From Todiramphus chloris collaris (lineage: Eukaryota > Chordata > Aves > Coraciiformes > Alcedinidae): 64,000 bases of DNA. Made by a program: the position numbers and the translations under genes. The notes under the pieces are model-generated. The model did not search any database and was not told the DNA's origin. It worked only from the letters and a program-made list of their open reading frames with translations. This document shows, piece by piece, positions 59,184 to 64,000 of this stretch. Position 1 is the stretch's first letter, and each line of letters begins with the position of its first letter. Location: contig JANVCC010000130.1 in assembly GCA_025345505.1 (NCBI GenBank), positions 7,899,745 to 7,963,744 on the forward strand, written 5' to 3'.

Positions 59184-59254
59184 CCCCCCCCCCCCCAAGT
59201 TCAGATTTATTCCATGACAGCTGAGAAAAAGAAAGGGGGGGGGGGGGGGGGGGG
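59184..59254. repeat. C13 ... G20 inverted homopolymer pair
   Basis: Thirteen C at 59184-59196 and twenty G at 59235-59254, separated by 38 bases, could pair as a hairpin. Confidence 0.85.
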
Positions 59255-59857
59255 AATCTAACCTGGCACCTTTACTTTGCACTGGAGTGTAATTTAGATG
59301 TGTTGCTCAATGTCCAGTTCAGGATGGGATGAGCTGCATGCTAGGGATATAAAAGGAAATCTGTCAGACAAGCTTATCTGTAGCTTCCTACATTCAGTCC
59401 AATAAACCCTACCCCCAGAGCTTTATCCCACCAGCTAGCACCTTTCCACTGTAGCCCCCAAAAGCAGCACCCTCTCTGCTCTCACCCCCTCCTTCACATG
59501 CTTCTCTGCCCCCCTCCCCTATGCATGTTTGTCCCCCTGACTCAAACAGCTCCCCAAGGAGCTCAGGTACCACGGATACTCAGGGAAAAGAAAAGGCAGA
59601 GTCTACTGGCTGAATATGCAAACAATCCTATTTGCACCCTGGCATGTATAATCCAGGTCTTTGTCAGCATGATGGAGTACCCTCCATCCCTGGTATTACC
59701 ATGCACACCCTTCCACATGAGCACTATCAAACGCTGTACCTGAGTCAGTCTTTTCAGAACAGCTGCCTGGCTAGTATCTGTCCAACAGCTGCGTATTTAT
59801 TTTGTTCAAAAATTACAGCCAACCATAAAATCTAATGCAAAATCTATAGCTGCCATA

Positions 59858-60018
59858 AAAAAAAAAAACAAACAAAACAACATAAACCAAACAAAACCAA
59901 ACCAAACCCCCCAGAAAAACAACAAAAGAACACACAAAAAGCCCCAAACAAAACCAACCAAGCAAATAAAAACCCAAACACAAAAAAACCACACACACAA
60001 CAAAAAAAACCCAAGCCA
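59858..60018. repeat. Longest A/C-only tract, about 160 bp
   Basis: About 160 bases of A and C with rare G and T, in irregular AACAAAACC-like units. It creates a spurious minus-strand open frame rich in Phe, Leu, Val, Cys and Trp because its complement (T/G only) contains few stops. Confidence 0.9.
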
Positions 60019-60029
60019 CCAAAAGTCTT

Positions 60030-61640
60030 CCCTGAGTTTGATTTCTGATGCCGCTAAGGCCCTGGGTGCAAGTGTTTTTGCTGGCATGAGCAGCCTTGTT
60101 TGGACGCAGCCCATTGCGACTGGAGTGCGATGGCTCTTGCGCTTTGAAGCGCTGTGTTTGGGAAGCTGCCTGCCTTCCTCCCTGCCTTCCTTCATGCGTA
60201 GCTTCGCACCCCAGGGATACGCGTGGCGTGCGGGTATCAGCTGGTCCCACCTCGCATCGCCCCGGACAGACACCTTGGTCGGGAAGGACGTTGGGACAAA
60301 GGTGCAAAGTGCTTCTGCAGCTGGGGGTGGTGGTGGGAGCCGCTGGAACAGCACGGGCAGGGCCCCAGGCCTGGCAGACAATAGCTCTCTCCCAGCTCTC
60401 TCCCTGCGCTCTCTCCCTCCCAGCCGCATCCGTCGTCCCCAAGACGGAGGAGTCTCATGAATCAAGTCAAACACGCAGCGACAGGCTGGAGAAATCTATT
60501 AATATGCACCCGCCGCAGCACGTCGCCAGCCCCCTGCCTCGCACGCCGCTCACCTGCCTGTCTCACCCCTGGCAGGCAGCACGGGAACAAAGGAGCCGGG
60601 GAGGACGGCAGCGACTGCCCCCGAAGCAGAGGGAGGCAGCGGCTGGAGACAAAGCCCATTCGCCAGCCGCCATGGGTGTGAGGAACGCTCCTGCTCGCCC
60701 TATTGTCTGGGGTCCTTTGTGCTCCTCCACTCCCCCAGTCCTCAACTGCACGGGCAGAAATATTGGGAGCAAGACAGAAACGGCTTTGTTGAAAGAAGCC
60801 CTCACGTGCAAAGAGCCTCCTGCCCTTGCCCCGCCGTTCGTGCCCGTCTGGCACACGGGCCTGCGCTCCTCCTGCCCCACAGGGCAGGTAGGGAACCTGC
60901 TGCGCCACCCCCAACAGCCCGGCCCGGGGCTGGGGGCAGGGTGCTGCAGAGCAGCGTGGACAGATGGATCAGACATGCTTGTTTTTCTGTGTCCATGGGG
61001 CACCTGGCAGCCCCTCCTGAGCGCCTCCTGCTCCCCCAGAGATTTATCCCTGCGATGTTTTTGGAAGGTGGGGAGTGGTCACCTGGTCTGGAGTGGGGAG
61101 GCTGCCCTCACCCACACCGCTGATGCAGGGCTGGCAAGCTGCGTTAGGAACCAGAGCTGGCAGCATGAACTTTGGCGTGCACTGAGCACCCTCTACACCC
61201 CTGCATCCCTCCTGGCCTCAGGAGCAGCACTGACACTTCTGCCAAACCTCCGCTGCTTTGTCAAGCGTGGCCACATCCCCCCTGTGTGAGCCACATCTGT
61301 GGCTGCAGCATTACCAGCCCCCCGGGTCCTGCAGGGCTGGTGGCAGGACCCAGATTCCCTTGTCTCAGGGCAGAGCTGTAATTACCAAGCCCTCCCAAGG
61401 GGTCAGTCCCCAGCTGCAGCACGCAGCTCAGCTCTCCTCCCACCGTCACAGCGTGCTGGTTGGAGGTATCAGGATGGAGAGAAGAAAGGGAAAGCCATGT
61501 CCCCTCCAGTGTGGGGAGCAGAGTGACCCTGCAATGCCCATGCCACCACCTAAGGGACTACCGCACTGCCTGGGCCCGTGGCACATACAGCATATGGGCC
61601 AGCTCCAGTGAGAGACCCGTGGAGAGGTACCAATCATCCA
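60030..61640 (+). other. GC-richer segment with a long open frame of unknown status
   Basis: The plus strand is open from about 60096 to 61289; its first ATG is at 60504, giving 261 codons. Residues are rich in Pro, Ala, Ser, Leu and Arg, with no domain, signal peptide or repeat I recognise. CpGs are locally enriched at 60.04-60.68 kb, which could reflect a weak promoter or island. Overlapping frames of about 130-150 codons on the other strand suggest composition rather than coding. Not called as a gene. Confidence 0.3.
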
Positions 61641-64000
61641 GATGCAGCACACCAGCTTGTGCCATCCCTGCCCTGACCACTCTTGGCTGTCTCACACCTC
61701 CCCATTCACAAATGATCTTAGCCAGGCATGGAAACGTTCACAAGGTGGGTCTCATTAGGAAGATATGGCAAATGTAAGCGAAGAAATAAAGATAAGGTCC
61801 AAACCGAAGGGAAAAAGCTTTCTCCTGAGGGATGGCACCATCACAAAGGAGCCCCAGCATGCACCTACTGTTGTGCCAGGACAGCAGTGCTGAGCTCTCC
61901 AGCACAGAGAGCAACAGTGTCTAGGAACAAGCACCAGGAGACCTACTGTATGGGGGCTGCTGTTGGAGCCTGAAGGGCATCTGTAAGGGACAGGGTAAGG
62001 AGGCAGCTGTATACATACAGCTAAAGAGCCCATTTCTTGGGTTTGTGCTGGGAAAACAGTTTCTGACATTTACTGGTACTAAGCAGTGCACATTAAAGAG
62101 GAAGGCTCTATCCGAAGTTCAGTTTCTGTTCCTATTTTCTATTATATTTGGTGTATTGAAAATAAATTCTAAGTAGTTGTTGCAAAAAAGCTCCCATGGC
62201 CATCAACAAGGAGGTCTCCAAGCAAGCTTTGTTCAGAAATAAGTTTTTGCTAAAGAAAACTGTAGAACTCCCACTTTAAAAAAGAAAATGCCTAGAAACT
62301 GTGGTATCTAAACAATACCACTTCCCTTCTTGAGTTTTTCACTTCACACTGAAGCTTCAGCAGCACCTGTAAAGTATACTTGAGCTTTTTAAACAGGAAT
62401 CACACTGAGATCAGTGAACGGGAGATTCCCAGTCTAAGTTGCAAAAGGAAGGCAGTCATTCCTAAAGCTGACAATTAAGATGGGTTTTTGTGAGGGTAGG
62501 TAAAGCAAAAAGCCAGATAAAGCAAAAGGCCTTCATCTTGGACTGTAAAATGTCAGAGAAAGGGTAAAGATTGGAGTTGGGCAGCAGATTGGTGGCAGAG
62601 CTCCCAGCCTCTCTTCTCCATGCCCCTTCCGTGGTACCTCCCTGCTTCCCTGGGCAAACAGGGATATGGCAGCTCTGCTCACTGGGCCCTGGGCCTGCAC
62701 AGAGCTGGGAACTTGTCATTCCAGCACAGTGGCATTTCAGCAGCTGGAGGACCAGTTGCATCAGCCCAGAGCTGAACTAGCGAAACTACAGGAGCCATTT
62801 TGGCATCTGAGCTGGAGAGGCTGCCTGAGTTAATGAAGCTGCGGGTAATGTGATGGGGTGTAACAAGGTGGCACTTACTAAAATCAGGGAACTTACCCTC
62901 GGCTGCCTTCAGCTCCCTCAGGGTCAGTTTGTAACTTATTAACACCAACACTCCTACGATCAAAGTTCAGCACGCGTTTAGCTGCTCTTCTGGAACAGCA
63001 GACTTGAAAAGCATATCACACAGGCTCCTGGGAATAAAAGGGATGTCCAGAGAAAGCATCGTCTATCCCATCTGCCCAGAGACCTGCCCTGCACCGCTGT
63101 GCAGGTGAGACAGGGTTCATTCTCCACCCGGTGCCCGAGGAGCCAGCTATGCTCAGCTTCTGTACCCATCTCCATCAGGCCACAGCTCCCTCCTCCTCCC
63201 GCGACTGAACAGCTTCGCACCCCAGTGAGGCCTGAAAGGCTCCCCAGGTTTAGGAGTAAATTCTCTGCTGAGAAGGCAGATTTATCTGCTCTCTGGTGAG
63301 ATGAGTGGGTCTGTTGGCACAGGCGCTGCCTGTTTTAAGTGTCTCCCCTGCAGCTGCAACTTAACCCTAATCTAAATTACTCCTCTAGTGCTCTAATTTA
63401 AAGAAGTGTTCAATAGACTATGTCACTTGGAAAATTAATCGCTTTGCCGCTGGACAAGTGGGGATGGGTAACAGAGTCAGCGTTGCACCTCAGCATCAGA
63501 TGAGAACAGCGGGGCTGTTTCCGCCAGCAGCAGGAGTTGTGTGTGAGGGGACTGCTGCAGCTCCTGCAGCCGGTCTCTTCTCAGCCCATTAAGTCCACAC
63601 AAGCCAGGTCACCTCCAAAAGGAACTCAGAGATCCCAGGGGTAATTTTCTACCCGCCGCCTGCTGTGCTGACTGCCGCTCCCCAGGAGCCGTTCCTTCAG
63701 AGGCAGAGGAAAGGAGAGGGGCCCTGGCAGACATGGAGTGTGGGCAGATCACCAGCCCTACTGAAGGCAGCAGGGGCTCACACAGAGGAGCTGCAAGAAG
63801 AGCACAGAGGAAAGGAGGCTCTTATGAACCAAAGCAGGGACAAAGGCAAGAGCCATCACTGGTCAAACGTGGAAGAGAAGCGCTGACGGATGGAGCTGCG
63901 AATGTAGACTTGCAAAAGTATCAGTGGGCGAGATGACACCGGAAAGAAAATCAAAGCAAAAGAGTCGCTGAGCAGGTGACATGCCTTGAATTCTGGCTGG
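61641..64000. other. Right-hand flank, no gene recognised
   Basis: Mixed-composition sequence with short open frames on both strands and no recognisable exon. In mammals the next gene upstream of KDM7A is SLC37A3; I could not identify any of its exons here. Confidence 0.6.

Noticed and set aside
59806..60474. Minus-strand frames of 209 and 222 codons that look like hydrophobic membrane proteins
   Set aside because: The Phe/Leu/Val/Trp/Cys-rich part is the translation of the T/G complement of an A/C-only tract, which contains few stops.

Overview
The window is vertebrate genomic DNA, almost certainly from a bird. The gene is split into short exons by AT-rich introns. There are several CR1 LINE fragments and two ERVL-like solo LTRs of a type abundant in birds, and the promoter is an unmethylated-looking CpG island. 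The LTR type leans towards Neoaves rather than a galliform, but the species cannot be fixed from the sequence.

The only protein-coding gene I can support is KDM7A (JHDM1D, KIAA1718), a PHD plus JmjC histone lysine demethylase, on the minus strand. Fourteen consecutive coding exons can be placed base by base between 49984 (start codon) and 3034. All reading phases join perfectly, giving 614 codons plus one base. The last third of the protein (C-terminal exons and 3' UTR) lies to the left of base 1. All PHD zinc ligands, both iron-binding histidines and the iron-binding aspartate are intact, so the gene looks functional. One intron (between coding exons 12 and 13) uses a GC-AG splice pair.

Layout from left to right: 1-3033 is partial intron 14; 3034-27569 holds coding exons 14 down to 2; 27570-49868 is the 22.3-kb first intron; 48.6-51.1 kb is a CpG island covering the 3' flank of exon 1, exon 1 and the promoter; 51.1-64 kb is the upstream flank, with no supported protein-coding gene. 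This flank carries two related solo LTRs in inverted orientation (52253-53024 and 55460-56269), each with its own perfect 5-bp target duplication. It also holds a GC-richer stretch at 60.0-61.6 kb with an open frame of uncertain meaning.

Structures not explained by genes include a G17/C21 hairpin-forming homopolymer pair in the KDM7A promoter and a repeated class of A/C-only tracts that nearly always lie with A/C on the plus strand. Two of these tracts are followed by a T/G half, forming large imperfect inverted repeats. There are also several long G runs and small tandem duplications. I see no CRISPR, operon or other prokaryotic features and no confident tRNA, snRNA or miRNA gene.
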